Shown here one piece after another: positions 1 to 9,619 of a DNA stretch of 64,000 nucleotides. The stretch covers positions 1 to 64,000 of the forward strand of contig NZ_JAGQBJ010000004.1 of the NCBI RefSeq assembly GCF_024345575.1, read 5' to 3'. The number at the start of each line of letters is the position of its first letter. The stretch's first letter is position 1. Both the position numbers and the translations under genes were made by a program. Source of the stretch: Cyanobium sp. Morenito 9A2. Its GTDB lineage: Bacteria > Cyanobacteriota > Cyanobacteriia > PCC-6307 > Cyanobiaceae. The notes beneath the pieces were generated by a model. It saw only the letters and a list, made by a program, of their open reading frames with translations, was not told the DNA's origin and did not search any database.

Positions 1-233
1 TGGATGGGGAGTGCCTGCGGGGGGACATGCGGGCGCTGCTGGAGCAGCTGCCGGAGATCCAGGGGCGGGTGCTCAAGATGCGCTACGGCATCGATGTGGA
101 AGAACCCATGAGCCTCACCGGCATCGGCCGCATCCTGGGCATGAGCCGTGATCGCATCCGCAATCTTGAGCGCGATGGGCTCATCGGCCTGCGGCGTCTG
201 AGCGACAGCGTTGCGGCCTACGTGGCCAGCTGA
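1..233 (+). CDS. RNA polymerase sigma factor, C-terminal fragment (sigma-70 family)
   Basis: This is the 3' end of a gene cut by the left edge of the window; the frame is open from base 3 to the stop at 231-233. The visible part is sigma region 4: a helix beginning LPEIQGRVLKMRYGI, then the region 4.2 helix-turn-helix around GRILGMSRDRIRNLERDG that reads the -35 promoter element. The MSLTGIGRILGMSRDRIRNLE pattern is typical of cyanobacterial group 2 or group 3-like sigma-70 factors. The subclass cannot be decided without the N-terminal two thirds. It converges on the COQ4-like gene and overlaps its 3' end by 16 bases. Confidence 0.85.
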   Translation, partial: DGECLRGDMRALLEQLPEIQGRVLKMRYGIDVEEPMSLTGIGRILGMSRDRIRNLERDGLIGLRRLSDSVAAYVAS

Positions 234-1222
234 CTGACGTGGGGGCCTTCCCCCACCCGGTTGCGGGGCCTGATGCCGTAGAGCGAGCGCACCGTTTCCA
301 GGGGCTTGTCGAAATCGTCCCAGGGGTCCCAGTCGCTGATCAGATCGCGGGTCACGGTGCTGCCATGTTCCAACCCCCTGAAGATCGTTTCAGGATCAGC
401 CTGGTCGGTGGCGGCGGCGGTGACCGGCGTGCTGCCGATGCCCAGCTGGAACTGGGCCAGGGCGAACAGGATCGTGAAGAAGGGATCGTTGCGGCCGAAG
501 CCGGCCTGGAACCCCAGCACGCCGCATTCCTCGGCGGCGCTGGTGCCGTAGCCACCGAGCACGTGGCAGCAGTCATGGCGCACCACCGGGGGCGGCGGCC
601 CCCCGATCTCGCCAGGGAGACTGAAGCCGTTGGCGGCAATGAAGGCGCTGTAGGCGCGCCCCAGGCTGCCCTCGGGGTAATGGGCCAACTGGCGATAGCG
701 CTCGGCCAGGGCTGGATCATCCTGTTGCAGCAGGGCCCGGGCCAGTTGCAGGGCCCCAGCGGGGCCCTCATCGCGCAGATAGCTCAGGGCCGCCCCCTTC
801 TGAAAGCCCCGGCGGGCTATGTCCAGGCGCACCAGGTTGAACTGGTGCTCGAGCACGTGGCGGAAGGTCTCCACCGGGGCGTCGTCGATGCCGAGGGCCC
901 GGGCCGTGGCCCGCAGCCTCTTCAGTTGGGCGGAGCTGGGTTCGTGCTCCAGCAGCGCCAGCACGGTCATGCCCCGCAGGATGCGCTCACGCCACTCCGC
1001 GCCAGGCACCGCCTGGGCCAGCTCTTCGGGGCTGAGGGGCTGCAGCTGATCCAGGGGAATCGGCAGGCGGATCAGGTGGTCACGGATGGCCGTGATCGTG
1101 CGCAGGGCGAGCGGGCTGGGGGCCCCCTCCAGCGAGGCGATCGCCAGCAAGCTCCCCAGGCCCGCCCGGCCGATGGCTTCGCGCTGGTCTTCAGGGGGCT
1201 GGAGTTGCGGATGGATGGTCAT
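218..1222 (-). CDS. TerB-like / COQ4-like fusion protein
   Basis: 334 aa. The first half is helical and resembles TerB-like tellurite-resistance domains, though this is weak. The second half matches the COQ4 family: YPEGSLGRAYSAFIAANGF, then the metal-binding signature HDxxH-x11-E seen as HDCCHVLGGYGTSAAEE. COQ4 proteins take part in ubiquinone synthesis in mitochondria and proteobacteria and bind a metal and an isoprenoid lipid. Cyanobacteria make plastoquinone rather than ubiquinone, so the role here is unknown; a quinone or prenyl-lipid role is inference. The start overlaps the stop of the upstream small secreted protein by 4 bases (ATGA), so the two are probably co-translated. Confidence 0.75.
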   Translation of the reverse strand: MTIHPQLQPPEDQREAIGRAGLGSLLAIASLEGAPSPLALRTITAIRDHLIRLPIPLDQLQPLSPEELAQAVPGAEWRERILRGMTVLALLEHEPSSAQLKRLRATARALGIDDAPVETFRHVLEHQFNLVRLDIARRGFQKGAALSYLRDEGPAGALQLARALLQQDDPALAERYRQLAHYPEGSLGRAYSAFIAANGFSLPGEIGGPPPPVVRHDCCHVLGGYGTSAAEECGVLGFQAGFGRNDPFFTILFALAQFQLGIGSTPVTAAATDQADPETIFRGLEHGSTVTRDLISDWDPWDDFDKPLETVRSLYGIRPRNRVGEGPHVSQLAT

Positions 1223-1515
1223 GGCTGGGGCGCAGATGACGCCTCCAGACCGAATTTGCTCGTGGCCAGGGGCGTGCAGGTGGCCTTGGCCTTCTCCGCG
1301 CTGGCCCCTGCGCGCATCTGGTCGGCGACGCAGCCGCAGGTGAACTCGACCATGCCGCTGGGTGGTGTCTTGCCCGCCTTGGTGAAATCACTGGCCATGG
1401 CCCTGGCACAGAAGGAGCGCACCATCTTGTCCTTGAAGGCCTGGGCGTTCGCCGCCGGTGCCCACACCTGGGCGCTGGCCGCCAGCGTGATCAGAACCCT
1501 CGTGATGACCGGCAT
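1219..1515 (-). CDS. Small secreted cysteine-containing protein, unknown function
   Basis: 98 aa from ATG at 1513-1515. Residues 1 to about 25 form a signal peptide ending in APAANAQA, suggesting cleavage by signal peptidase I and a periplasmic location. The mature part has four cysteines (one near FCARAM, a CGC pair, and one near ATCTPL) that could form disulfides. An upstream in-frame extension to 1677 would destroy the signal peptide, so this start was preferred. It is the first gene of a two-gene unit with the COQ4-like protein. No family is recognised. Confidence 0.6.
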   Translation of the reverse strand: MPVITRVLITLAASAQVWAPAANAQAFKDKMVRSFCARAMASDFTKAGKTPPSGMVEFTCGCVADQMRAGASAEKAKATCTPLATSKFGLEASSAPQP

Positions 1516-1637
1516 CGATGGCGCGTGAACCAAGGCAGCACCAGCCTCCCATGGGTTTTGAATCTTGCCTGCATCGATGGGGCCAGCCTGTGGCTGTTCC
1601 AGCTCACGCCGCCCATGGACACCGGCGCCCCGAGACC

Positions 1638-2801
1638 ATGGGCCCCAGCATGACCAAGGGTGTGTTGAGCAGCCCACTGCCCTGGAATCCCGCCGCCCTG
1701 CGAGCGGCCCTGCTGGATTGGTGGGATGTCCATGGCCGCCATGACCTGCCCTGGAAGCTGACGGCCCGGGGCGGCCGACCGGCCCCTGGCGAACCGTTGG
1801 ATCCCCTGGCGATCTGGAGCGCCGAGGTGATGCTCCAGCAGACCCAGTTGGTGGTGATGCTCCCCTACTGGCGCCGCTGGATGGCGGCGTATCCCGACCT
1901 CGGCACCCTGGCGGTGGCGGATCAGCAGGACGTGCTGCTGCTCTGGCAGGGCCTCGGCTACTACGCCCGTGCCCGGAGGCTGCACCAGGGGGCGGGGATG
2001 GTGCTGGCGCGGGAGGCCGGCGGGGTGGCCGATCCCTGGCCGCGCACGCTCAAGGGCTGGTTGGCTCTCCCCGGCATTGGCCCCAGCACCGCTGGCAGCA
2101 TCCTCTCCTCGGCCTACGACCTTCCCCATCCGATTCTCGATGGCAATGTCCAGCGGCTGCTGGCGCGCTTCAGGGCCTATACCGAGCCGCCTCGCCGTCA
2201 GGGGCGCCTGTTTTGGGCGCTCAGCGCTGACCTGCTCGATCCGCTGCGGCCCAGGGATTTCAACCAGGCGCTGATGGATCTGGGGGCCACGGTCTGCACC
2301 CCCCGCCAGCCGGCCTGCGAGCGCTGTCCCTGGCAGGGGGCCTGCGCTGCCTACGCTTCCGGCGATCCCCAGGCCTTCCCCGTGAGTGAAGCCCCTAAGC
2401 CATTGCCCTTCCAGGTGATCGGAGTGGCGGTGGTGCTCGATGCCAGCGGGCGTGTGCTGATCGATCAGCGCTTGGAGGAGGGGCTGCTGGGGGGGCTTTG
2501 GGAGTTCCCGGGGGGCAAACAGGAGCCCGGCGAGGCGATTGAGTTCACCATCAGACGCGAATTGGCTGAAGAACTGGCGATCGAGGTGGAGGTGGGTGAG
2601 GAACTCATCACCCTTGAGCACAGCTACAGCCACAAGCGCCTGCGCTTCGTGGTGCATCTCTGCCGTTGGTTGGCGGGCGAGCCCCAGCCCTTGGCCAGCC
2701 AGCAGGTGCGCTGGGTGGAGCCGGAGCGACTGGGCGAGTTCCCCTTTCCCGCGGCCAATGCCCGGATCATCGCTGCCCTGAGGGAACGGCCGTCCCGCTG
2801 A
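1638..2801 (+). CDS. mutY: A/G-specific adenine glycosylase MutY
   Basis: About 387 aa. MutY removes adenine mispaired with 8-oxoguanine in base excision repair. Visible in order: catalytic Glu in EVMLQQTQ (about 63), helix-hairpin-helix LPGIGPSTAG (about 144-153), catalytic Asp in DGNVQR (about 168), and a 4Fe-4S loop with Cys spacing C-x6-C-x2-C-x5-C (about 220-236). The C-terminal third is a NUDIX/MutT-like domain with a near-complete Nudix box (GGKQEPGEA...RELAEEL), which in this family recognises 8-oxoG. ATG at 1638 is preferred; ATG at 1650 is possible. An upstream in-frame ATG at 1518 would add about 40 residues unlike the family. It stands alone, 42 bases before the sugar kinase. Confidence 0.95.
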   Translation: MGPSMTKGVLSSPLPWNPAALRAALLDWWDVHGRHDLPWKLTARGGRPAPGEPLDPLAIWSAEVMLQQTQLVVMLPYWRRWMAAYPDLGTLAVADQQDVLLLWQGLGYYARARRLHQGAGMVLAREAGGVADPWPRTLKGWLALPGIGPSTAGSILSSAYDLPHPILDGNVQRLLARFRAYTEPPRRQGRLFWALSADLLDPLRPRDFNQALMDLGATVCTPRQPACERCPWQGACAAYASGDPQAFPVSEAPKPLPFQVIGVAVVLDASGRVLIDQRLEEGLLGGLWEFPGGKQEPGEAIEFTIRRELAEELAIEVEVGEELITLEHSYSHKRLRFVVHLCRWLAGEPQPLASQQVRWVEPERLGEFPFPAANARIIAALRERPSR

Positions 2802-2843
2802 CCAGGTCCCATCGGCGCCCAAAACCGCCGATAGGTTGAGGGC

Positions 2844-3857
2844 ATGGCACAGGTGCTCTGCCTTGGCGAGGCCCTGGTGGACCGGCTTGGTCCTCCCGGG
2901 GGGGATCCGGCGACGGATCGCCCCTTCGACGATCGCCTTGGCGGGGCCCCCGCCAACGTGGCCTGCGCCCTGGCCCGGCTCGGCACGACATCGGCCCTGC
3001 TGGCGCGGCTGGGCCGTGACGCACCGGGTGCAGCCTTTGCGGCGCTGCTGCTCGATCGAGGCGTCGACACCCGTGCTCTTCAGTGGGATGAAGGGCGGCC
3101 CACGCGGGTGGTGCTGGTGCGGAGGGAGCACTCGGGCGAGCGCGTGTTCGGTGGTTTCGCGGGGAATCGGGGCCAGGGCTTCGCCGATCAGGTCCTTGAT
3201 CAAGGGGCTCTCAGGGCTCCCCTGGCCCAGCTGCTGCCGACGGCCCAGTGGCTGCAGATGGGCAGCCTGCCCCTGGCCAGCCCGGCTTCTGGCGCGGCCT
3301 TGGAGCGGGCCGTGGAGTTGGCGGTTGCCGCTGCGGTGCCCGTGGCCCTGGACGTGAACTGGCGGCCCCGTTTCTGGGCCGTGGGACCCGAGGAGGCCCG
3401 GAATCGGCTGGTGCCCCTGCTGGAGCGGGTGCGTTTGTTGAAGTTGGCGGGTGAGGAGGCCGACTGGCTGTTTGGGCGGTTGGGGGTGGCCCGCCGCGAT
3501 CCCCGGGCGATCGCCGCCGCCCTGCCCCAGGGGCCAGCGGTGCTGATCTCCGATGGCGCGGCTCCGGTGCGCTGGTGGATGGGGGGCCATACAGGTGAAC
3601 TGGCCCCCGCCCCCGTGCCTGTGGTGGACACCACCGGGGCAGGGGATGCCTTCCTCGCCGGCTTGCTGCACCGCCTCTGCGCCGAGCCAGGGTTGCTGGC
3701 AGGGGCCGAGGCGGCCCGGGTGCGTGATGCCGTGGCCTTTGCCTGTGCCTGCGGGGCTCTGGTGTGTCAGGGGGCCGGGGCGATCGATCCCCAACCTGAT
3801 CAAGCCCAGGTCTATGCCTTTTTGAACGAGCAGGCGGTCTCCCTCAGGGAGCCTTGA
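2844..3857 (+). CDS. PfkB-family carbohydrate kinase, probably fructokinase
   Basis: 337 aa, the usual length of ribokinase/PfkB sugar kinases. These use ATP to phosphorylate a sugar in the cytoplasm. The N-terminal signature includes the GG of RLGGAPANVA (33-34); the anion-hole and catalytic-base motif DTTGAGDAFLAG lies at 262-273, with the base at Asp268. Overall layout is closest to fructokinases (EC 2.7.1.4), but substrate specificity inside PfkB is hard to assign, so another hexose is possible. The 3' end converges with and overlaps tsaE by 14 bases. Confidence 0.85.
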   Translation: MAQVLCLGEALVDRLGPPGGDPATDRPFDDRLGGAPANVACALARLGTTSALLARLGRDAPGAAFAALLLDRGVDTRALQWDEGRPTRVVLVRREHSGERVFGGFAGNRGQGFADQVLDQGALRAPLAQLLPTAQWLQMGSLPLASPASGAALERAVELAVAAAVPVALDVNWRPRFWAVGPEEARNRLVPLLERVRLLKLAGEEADWLFGRLGVARRDPRAIAAALPQGPAVLISDGAAPVRWWMGGHTGELAPAPVPVVDTTGAGDAFLAGLLHRLCAEPGLLAGAEAARVRDAVAFACACGALVCQGAGAIDPQPDQAQVYAFLNEQAVSLREP

Positions 3858-4299
3858 ACAGACGCGCCCTCCGCCCCTCCCCCTCAGGCTCCAGGTCCAG
3901 TCGCCAGGCGCCCGAGGGCACAAAAGGGAGCCGCTCGGGCCACTCCACCGCCAGCACGGCCGCGAGCGCCAGGGCTTCCTCCTCCTCCTGCTGGTAGAGG
4001 TCGGAGGCGGCCGCGGCCGCCTCCAGCCGGTAGAGGTCCAGGTGCACGAGATGGGTGGGCTCTCCGGCCAAGGAACCTTCGTAGTGCTGGGCCAGGGCGA
4101 AGGTGGGGCTGGTGATCGGCCCATCGATGCCGAGGCCGGCGGCCAGTCCCTGCACCAGGGAGGTCTTGCCCGCCCCCAGCTGGCCCCTGAGGAGCAGCAG
4201 GCGCCCAGAGGGCTTGAGCTCTAACAGCTCGGCGGCCAGGGATTTCCCCAGACGGGCCGTGGCCTCGGGATCGGCCAGGAACACATCTCGCTGATTCAT
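3844..4299 (-). CDS. tsaE: tRNA threonylcarbamoyladenosine biosynthesis ATPase TsaE
   Basis: 151 aa. TsaE is the P-loop ATPase that works with TsaD and TsaB to make the t6A modification on ANN-decoding tRNAs. The Walker A motif GQLGAGKT is at 39-46, followed by the family-typical [11 protein letters not shown] and a LDLYRLE segment with the Walker B-like acidic residue. Length agrees with the family (about 150). The gene ends inside the 3' end of the sugar kinase and starts 159 bases from ahcY, in divergent orientation. Confidence 0.93.
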   Translation of the reverse strand: MNQRDVFLADPEATARLGKSLAAELLELKPSGRLLLLRGQLGAGKTSLVQGLAAGLGIDGPITSPTFALAQHYEGSLAGEPTHLVHLDLYRLEAAAAASDLYQQEEEEALALAAVLAVEWPERLPFVPSGAWRLDLEPEGEGRRARLFKAP

Positions 4300-4359
4300 C
4301 CCTGTAGATTGGCCATTGAGCGAGCCCGAAGCCTCGGCGTCTCTGCAGATATTCCCAGG

Positions 4360-4378
4360 CCCCAGGCTTTTCCTGGGG
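4360..4378 (+). other. Stem-loop in ahcY leader
   Basis: A 7-bp perfect stem (CCCCAGG / CCTGGGG) with loop CTTTT lies about 80 bases before the ahcY start. A second copy of CCCAGG at 4354-4359 could pair with the same right arm, so two folds are possible. No T tract follows. It does not match the SAH riboswitch consensus as I know it. Whether it regulates anything is unknown. Confidence 0.35.
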
Positions 4379-4458
4379 GGGTTGCCGTTCCGATCGCACC
4401 CTCAACGCCGATGCCATCGGCCCCACAGTCCCTCACATTCACACTGCCGCGAACCCCC

Positions 4459-5886
<1,428 letters not shown>

Positions 5887-6030
5887 GCGACTTGGCTGGT
5901 CGATTGGCCTCCTTTGGTTCCTGCCCGGCCCTCCAGCCGTGCTTTTTCATGCCCCTGCTCCGTGGGCTCTAGAAGCGCTCTCAGCCTGCTGGTCTGGAAG
6001 ACTTGCCACGATCCCCTCTGATCGCTTCCT

Positions 6031-6687
6031 GTGGCCATCGATTTGGTTCAACAGTTGCCCGCCATGATCGGATCGGCGGTGGAGGCCAATCCGAGCGCGG
6101 GTTATGGCGCGATTTTTGCCGCCATGTTTCTGGAGAATCTGTTTCCGCCCATTCCCTCTGAATTGATCATGCCCCTGGGGGGGTTCTATGTGCAGCAGGG
6201 GAAACTCGCCTTGGTTCCGGTGGTGCTGGCCGGTTTGCTGGGCACGGTCCTTGGGGCTCTGCCCTGGTACGGCGTTGGTCGCCTCGTGAACGAAGAGCGC
6301 TTGGAGCACTGGCTCGAGCGCCATGGCCGCTGGATCGGCATCAGCTCGAAGGAGCTGCGCCGCACCCGCAGCTGGTTCAACCGCCACGGCACGGCCCTGG
6401 TGTTCTGGGGCCGTCTCGTGCCGGGCATTCGCACCTTAATCTCTGTGCCTGCAGGCATCGAGATGATGCCGCTGACCCCCTTTCTGATCTGGACCACCGC
6501 AGGCAGCCTGATCTGGACCCTGTTGCTGACCCTGGCCGGTGTGGCCCTTGGGGAGGGCTACAGCAAGGTTGAGCTCTGGATCGATCCCGTCGCTCGGGTG
6601 GTCAAGGTTCTCCTGGTGGTGGCTGTGCTGGCCGGTGGCCTGTGGCTGGGCCTGCGCATCTGGAAGCAGCGTCAGGACAGCCACTGA
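6031..6687 (+). CDS. DedA family integral membrane protein
   Basis: 218 aa, several hydrophobic segments. The DedA/SNARE-associated signature is visible: FLENLFPPIPSELIMPLGG near the N-terminus and the FWGRLVPGIRTLISVPAG segment with its conserved arginine. DedA proteins sit in the cytoplasmic membrane and are linked to lipid translocation and membrane homeostasis. GTG at 6031 is the likely start; ATG at 6064 is the fallback. It converges on ssb with a 37-base gap. Confidence 0.88.
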   Translation: MAIDLVQQLPAMIGSAVEANPSAGYGAIFAAMFLENLFPPIPSELIMPLGGFYVQQGKLALVPVVLAGLLGTVLGALPWYGVGRLVNEERLEHWLERHGRWIGISSKELRRTRSWFNRHGTALVFWGRLVPGIRTLISVPAGIEMMPLTPFLIWTTAGSLIWTLLLTLAGVALGEGYSKVELWIDPVARVVKVLLVVAVLAGGLWLGLRIWKQRQDSH

Positions 6688-6690
6688 GCC

Positions 6691-6723
6691 GGGCTTGGCT
6701 GGGACGTGGCCTTGGCCGAGCCC
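6691..6723. terminator. Possible hairpin between convergent dedA-like gene and ssb
   Basis: GGGCTTGGC at 6691-6699 can pair with GCCGAGCCC at 6715-6723 with one G-T wobble. No clear T tract follows on either strand, so a terminator role is only suggested by the convergent position. Confidence 0.3.
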
Positions 6724-6724
6724 C

Positions 6725-7120
6725 TCAGAAAGGCACTTCCTCGGAGCTGGGCTCACCGCCCCCGTAGCCCCCGCCGTCTCCATAGGCGCTGGCCTGTTCG
6801 CCGTCGCGTTTGGAGCCCAGCAGCTCGAGGCGGTCCACCCGCACCACGGGCTTGCTGCGCTCCTCACCCGTGGCCCGGTCGGTCCAGCGGTCGAGCTTGA
6901 GCGAGCCGATGATCCCCAGCTGGGAGCCCTTGCGGACGTAATCGGCGGCCACCTGGGCCTGCTTGCCCCAGATTTCGAGGTTGAACCAGTCCGGTTCCTC
7001 ATCGCGGCTGCGGCGGTTCACCGCGAGGGTGAGGTTGGCCACCACGCTGCCTGACTCGAAGTAGCGCACTTCGGGGTCGCGGCCGGCCCGGCCGACGAGG
7101 GTGACGGAATTGACGCCCAT
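6725..7120 (-). CDS. ssb: Single-stranded DNA-binding protein
   Basis: 131 aa. The OB-fold occupies roughly residues 1-105 (MGVNSVTLVGRAGRDPEVRY start, then NLEIWGKQAQVAADYVRKG), followed by a short glycine-rich linker and the acidic-hydrophobic tip ending SSEEVPF, which recruits replication and repair partners. Cyanobacterial SSBs are typically this short. An in-frame extension upstream through mreB is a shadow. It is transcribed divergently from mreB across a 177-base gap. Confidence 0.95.
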   Translation of the reverse strand: MGVNSVTLVGRAGRDPEVRYFESGSVVANLTLAVNRRSRDEEPDWFNLEIWGKQAQVAADYVRKGSQLGIIGSLKLDRWTDRATGEERSKPVVRVDRLELLGSKRDGEQASAYGDGGGYGGGEPSSEEVPF

Positions 7121-7297
7121 GGCGTTATCTCCTGCTTGTAGTTGAACAATGATGCGCCACTTGCTTGGGGCGTCTCGTTCAAGGAGTTCCACCCTTGGCC
7201 CCGGCTGTATCACCCAGCCTGGATCCACCCATCCAGACCGGCCGGGGGGTGGTTCGGTCGGCACTCCTATGATTCCGCCCGGCTTGGTCTCACACCT

Positions 7298-8344
7298 GTG
7301 TTCTTTCGACGTTTCCAGCTCTCCCGGGACATCGGCATCGATCTGGGAACGGCCAACACCCTGATGTACGTGTCCGGCAAGGGCATCGTGCTCCAGGAAC
7401 CTTCCGTGGTGGCGCTCGATCTGGAGAAGGGGGTGCCCCTGGCGGTGGGTGATGAAGCAAAGCTGATGCTCGGCCGCACCCCGGGCAACATCCGGGCCGT
7501 GCGGCCCCTGCGCGATGGCGTGATCGCCGACTTCGACGCCGCCGAGATGATGATCAAGTCCTTCATTCAGAAGGGCAACGAGGGCCGCGGCATCGTTGCC
7601 CCCCGTCTGGTGATCGGCATTCCCAGCGGCGTGACCGGGGTCGAGCGGCGGGCCGTGCGCGAGGCTGGTCTGGCGGGAGCCCGCGAGGTGCACCTGATCG
7701 ATGAACCCGTGGCGGCAGCGATCGGTGCCGGGCTTCCGGTCACCGAACCCGTGGGCACCATGATCGTGGATATCGGCGGCGGCACCACGGAAGTGGCCGT
7801 GCTCAGTCTCGGCGGCACCGTGCTGAGTGAATCGGTGCGGGTGGCGGGCGATGAGCTCAGCGAGGCGATCGGGGTCTACCTCAAGAAGGTGCACAACCTC
7901 GTGGTGGGCGAGCGCACCGCCGAGGACATCAAGATCCGGATCGGCTCGGCCTTCCCCGACGACCGTCACGATGACACTTCTATGGATGTGCGCGGTCTGC
8001 ACCTCCTCTCCGGCCTGCCTCGCACCATCAACGTGCGCGCCGGCGACATTCGTGAGGCCATGGCCGAGCCGCTCAATGTGATCGTCGAAGCGGTCAAGCG
8101 CACCCTCGAGCGCACGCCCCCCGAGCTCGCCGCCGACATCGTCGATCGCGGGATCATGCTCGCCGGAGGCGGTGCGCTCGTGCGCGGCATCAGCGACCTG
8201 ATCAGCCACGAGACCGGCATCCTCACCCACATCGCCGAGGATCCGCTCCTGTGTGTGGTCAACGGCTGCGGCCGGGTGCTGGAGGACTACAAGCGGCTGG
8301 AGCGGGTGTTGGACACCCCTGACTTCTCCCGCAACACCAACTGA
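7298..8344 (+). CDS. mreB: Rod-shape-determining protein MreB (actin homologue)
   Basis: 348 aa, standard length. MreB forms membrane-associated filaments that guide peptidoglycan synthesis. Actin-fold nucleotide motifs are present: DIGIDLGTANTL at the N-terminus, DIGGGTTEVAV in the middle and LAGGGALVRGI near the C-terminus. The start is taken at GTG 7298 (FFRRFQLSRDIGID follows) because MreB proteins begin there; the open frame upstream to 7142 has no family similarity. First gene of mreB-mreC-mreD, with 5 bases before mreC. Confidence 0.97.
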   Translation: MFFRRFQLSRDIGIDLGTANTLMYVSGKGIVLQEPSVVALDLEKGVPLAVGDEAKLMLGRTPGNIRAVRPLRDGVIADFDAAEMMIKSFIQKGNEGRGIVAPRLVIGIPSGVTGVERRAVREAGLAGAREVHLIDEPVAAAIGAGLPVTEPVGTMIVDIGGGTTEVAVLSLGGTVLSESVRVAGDELSEAIGVYLKKVHNLVVGERTAEDIKIRIGSAFPDDRHDDTSMDVRGLHLLSGLPRTINVRAGDIREAMAEPLNVIVEAVKRTLERTPPELAADIVDRGIMLAGGGALVRGISDLISHETGILTHIAEDPLLCVVNGCGRVLEDYKRLERVLDTPDFSRNTN

Positions 8345-8349
8345 TCCTG

Positions 8350-9099
8350 ATGGCCCCCGGGCGCCCCTTCCGCGTCCTGTCGCCGCGGCTGCTCATTCAG
8401 GGCTGGCCCTGGCTGGTGCTGCTGCTGGCGCTGGTGGGAATCCGCCTGAGCAAGGGGGCCTTCCTCAGCGAGCTCTACGCCCTGCTCAGTGCTCCGTTCT
8501 GGCCAGGGTCGGCGCAGAAGGAATGGGTGACATCGGCCCAGCAGCTCTCTGATCAGATCCAGCTGGCCCAGCTGCGCCTGGACAACGAACGCCTGCGCAC
8601 CGTGCTGGAGCTCAACCATGCCAATCCGCGTTTGGTGATGGCACCAGTGATCTCCCGGGAGCCCGGGGGCTGGTGGCAGCAGCTGGTGATCGGCCGGGGA
8701 GAGCTCCAGGGCCTTCATCCCGGCGATGCGGTGGTGGCCCCCGGCGGCCTGGTGGGCCGCGTGGCCAGTGTCACGCCGGTGACGGCCCGGGTCACCCTGC
8801 TCACCGACACCAGCAGTCAACTGGGGGTCTGGGTCGGGCGCACCCAGCGCCACGGCTTGCTCACGGGGCTGGGCACGGCCCGACCGGTGTTGCGCTTCCT
8901 GGAGAAGGATCCCCAGGTGCGACCGGGGGATGTGGTGGTGACCTCTCCGGCCAGCACCTTGGTGCCCCCCAACCTCACCGTCGGGGTGATTCAGGCGGTC
9001 AACGACAAGGCCGTGCCGGCGCCTGAGGCGCTGGTGCAGCTCAGTGCCCCCATTGAGGCCGTTGACGGGGTGCAGGTGATGCTCACGGGCCGCCGCTGA
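8350..9099 (+). CDS. mreC: Rod-shape-determining protein MreC
   Basis: 249 aa. One transmembrane segment (about 16-34), a short coiled-coil-like stretch rich in Gln/Leu/Glu (about 60-85), then the two-beta-barrel periplasmic domain including the conserved segment GDAVVAPGGLVGRV and VTLLTDTSS. MreC is the periplasmic scaffold that links MreB to the cell-wall machinery. It lies between mreB and mreD (3 bases before mreD). Confidence 0.95.
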   Translation: MAPGRPFRVLSPRLLIQGWPWLVLLLALVGIRLSKGAFLSELYALLSAPFWPGSAQKEWVTSAQQLSDQIQLAQLRLDNERLRTVLELNHANPRLVMAPVISREPGGWWQQLVIGRGELQGLHPGDAVVAPGGLVGRVASVTPVTARVTLLTDTSSQLGVWVGRTQRHGLLTGLGTARPVLRFLEKDPQVRPGDVVVTSPASTLVPPNLTVGVIQAVNDKAVPAPEALVQLSAPIEAVDGVQVMLTGRR

Positions 9100-9102
9100 G
9101 CC

Positions 9103-9615
9103 ATGGCCCTGCTCTCGCGCCAGCCCTGGTACGTGGCCACTGCGCTGGCTGTTCCCATCCTGGTGCTCGCGTCTCCGGGGGCGCTCAAGCTCAGCGGGGT
9201 GCCCCCCTCCTGGGCCGTGCTCTGGCTTCTGCCATGGGCGTTGGTGGAAGGTCCCGTTTCCGGGGCCCTGGCGGGCCTGGGCCTCGGCTTGATGCTTGAC
9301 GGGCTCAACCTGGGGGGTGCCAGCCAGATTCCTGCCCTGGTGCTGCTGGGCTGGTGGTGGGGGCGGATGGCGCGCCATGGGCCACCTCTGGAGCGCAGCT
9401 TCAGCCTCGGGCTCCTGGCCCTGGTGGGCACAGTGCTGCTCAACCTCAGCCTGATGCTGCAGTTTGCCCTAGGCGGAAGCTCCCTGGAGGCGCTGAGGCT
9501 AAGCGGTCTCCCGATCCTGCTGGCCCAGACCCTGCTCACGGGATTGCTGGCACCGATGATCTGCTCGTTGCTGCTGCTGTTCTGGCGCCAGCAAACCTCG
9601 TCGCTGCGGGGTTGA
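9103..9615 (+). CDS. mreD: Rod-shape-determining protein MreD
   Basis: 170 aa, almost entirely hydrophobic with about five membrane-spanning segments, the usual size and layout of MreD. Sequence conservation in MreD is low, so the call relies on position after mreC and hydropathy. It is a membrane partner of MreC in the elongation complex. Only 4 bases separate it from the next gene, a solute-binding lipoprotein. Confidence 0.88.
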   Translation: MALLSRQPWYVATALAVPILVLASPGALKLSGVPPSWAVLWLLPWALVEGPVSGALAGLGLGLMLDGLNLGGASQIPALVLLGWWWGRMARHGPPLERSFSLGLLALVGTVLLNLSLMLQFALGGSSLEALRLSGLPILLAQTLLTGLLAPMICSLLLLFWRQQTSSLRG

Positions 9616-9619
9616 GCCG

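Noticed and set aside
1491-4124. Long open frame on the minus strand opposite mutY and the sugar kinase (877 codons).
   Set aside because: Both plus-strand genes have full family motifs; the antisense frame has low-complexity Gly/Pro/His-rich text typical of a GC-rich shadow.
4300-4458. Possible SAH or SAM riboswitch before ahcY.
   Set aside because: The conserved core segments of the known SAH riboswitch could not be found; only a simple stem-loop is visible.
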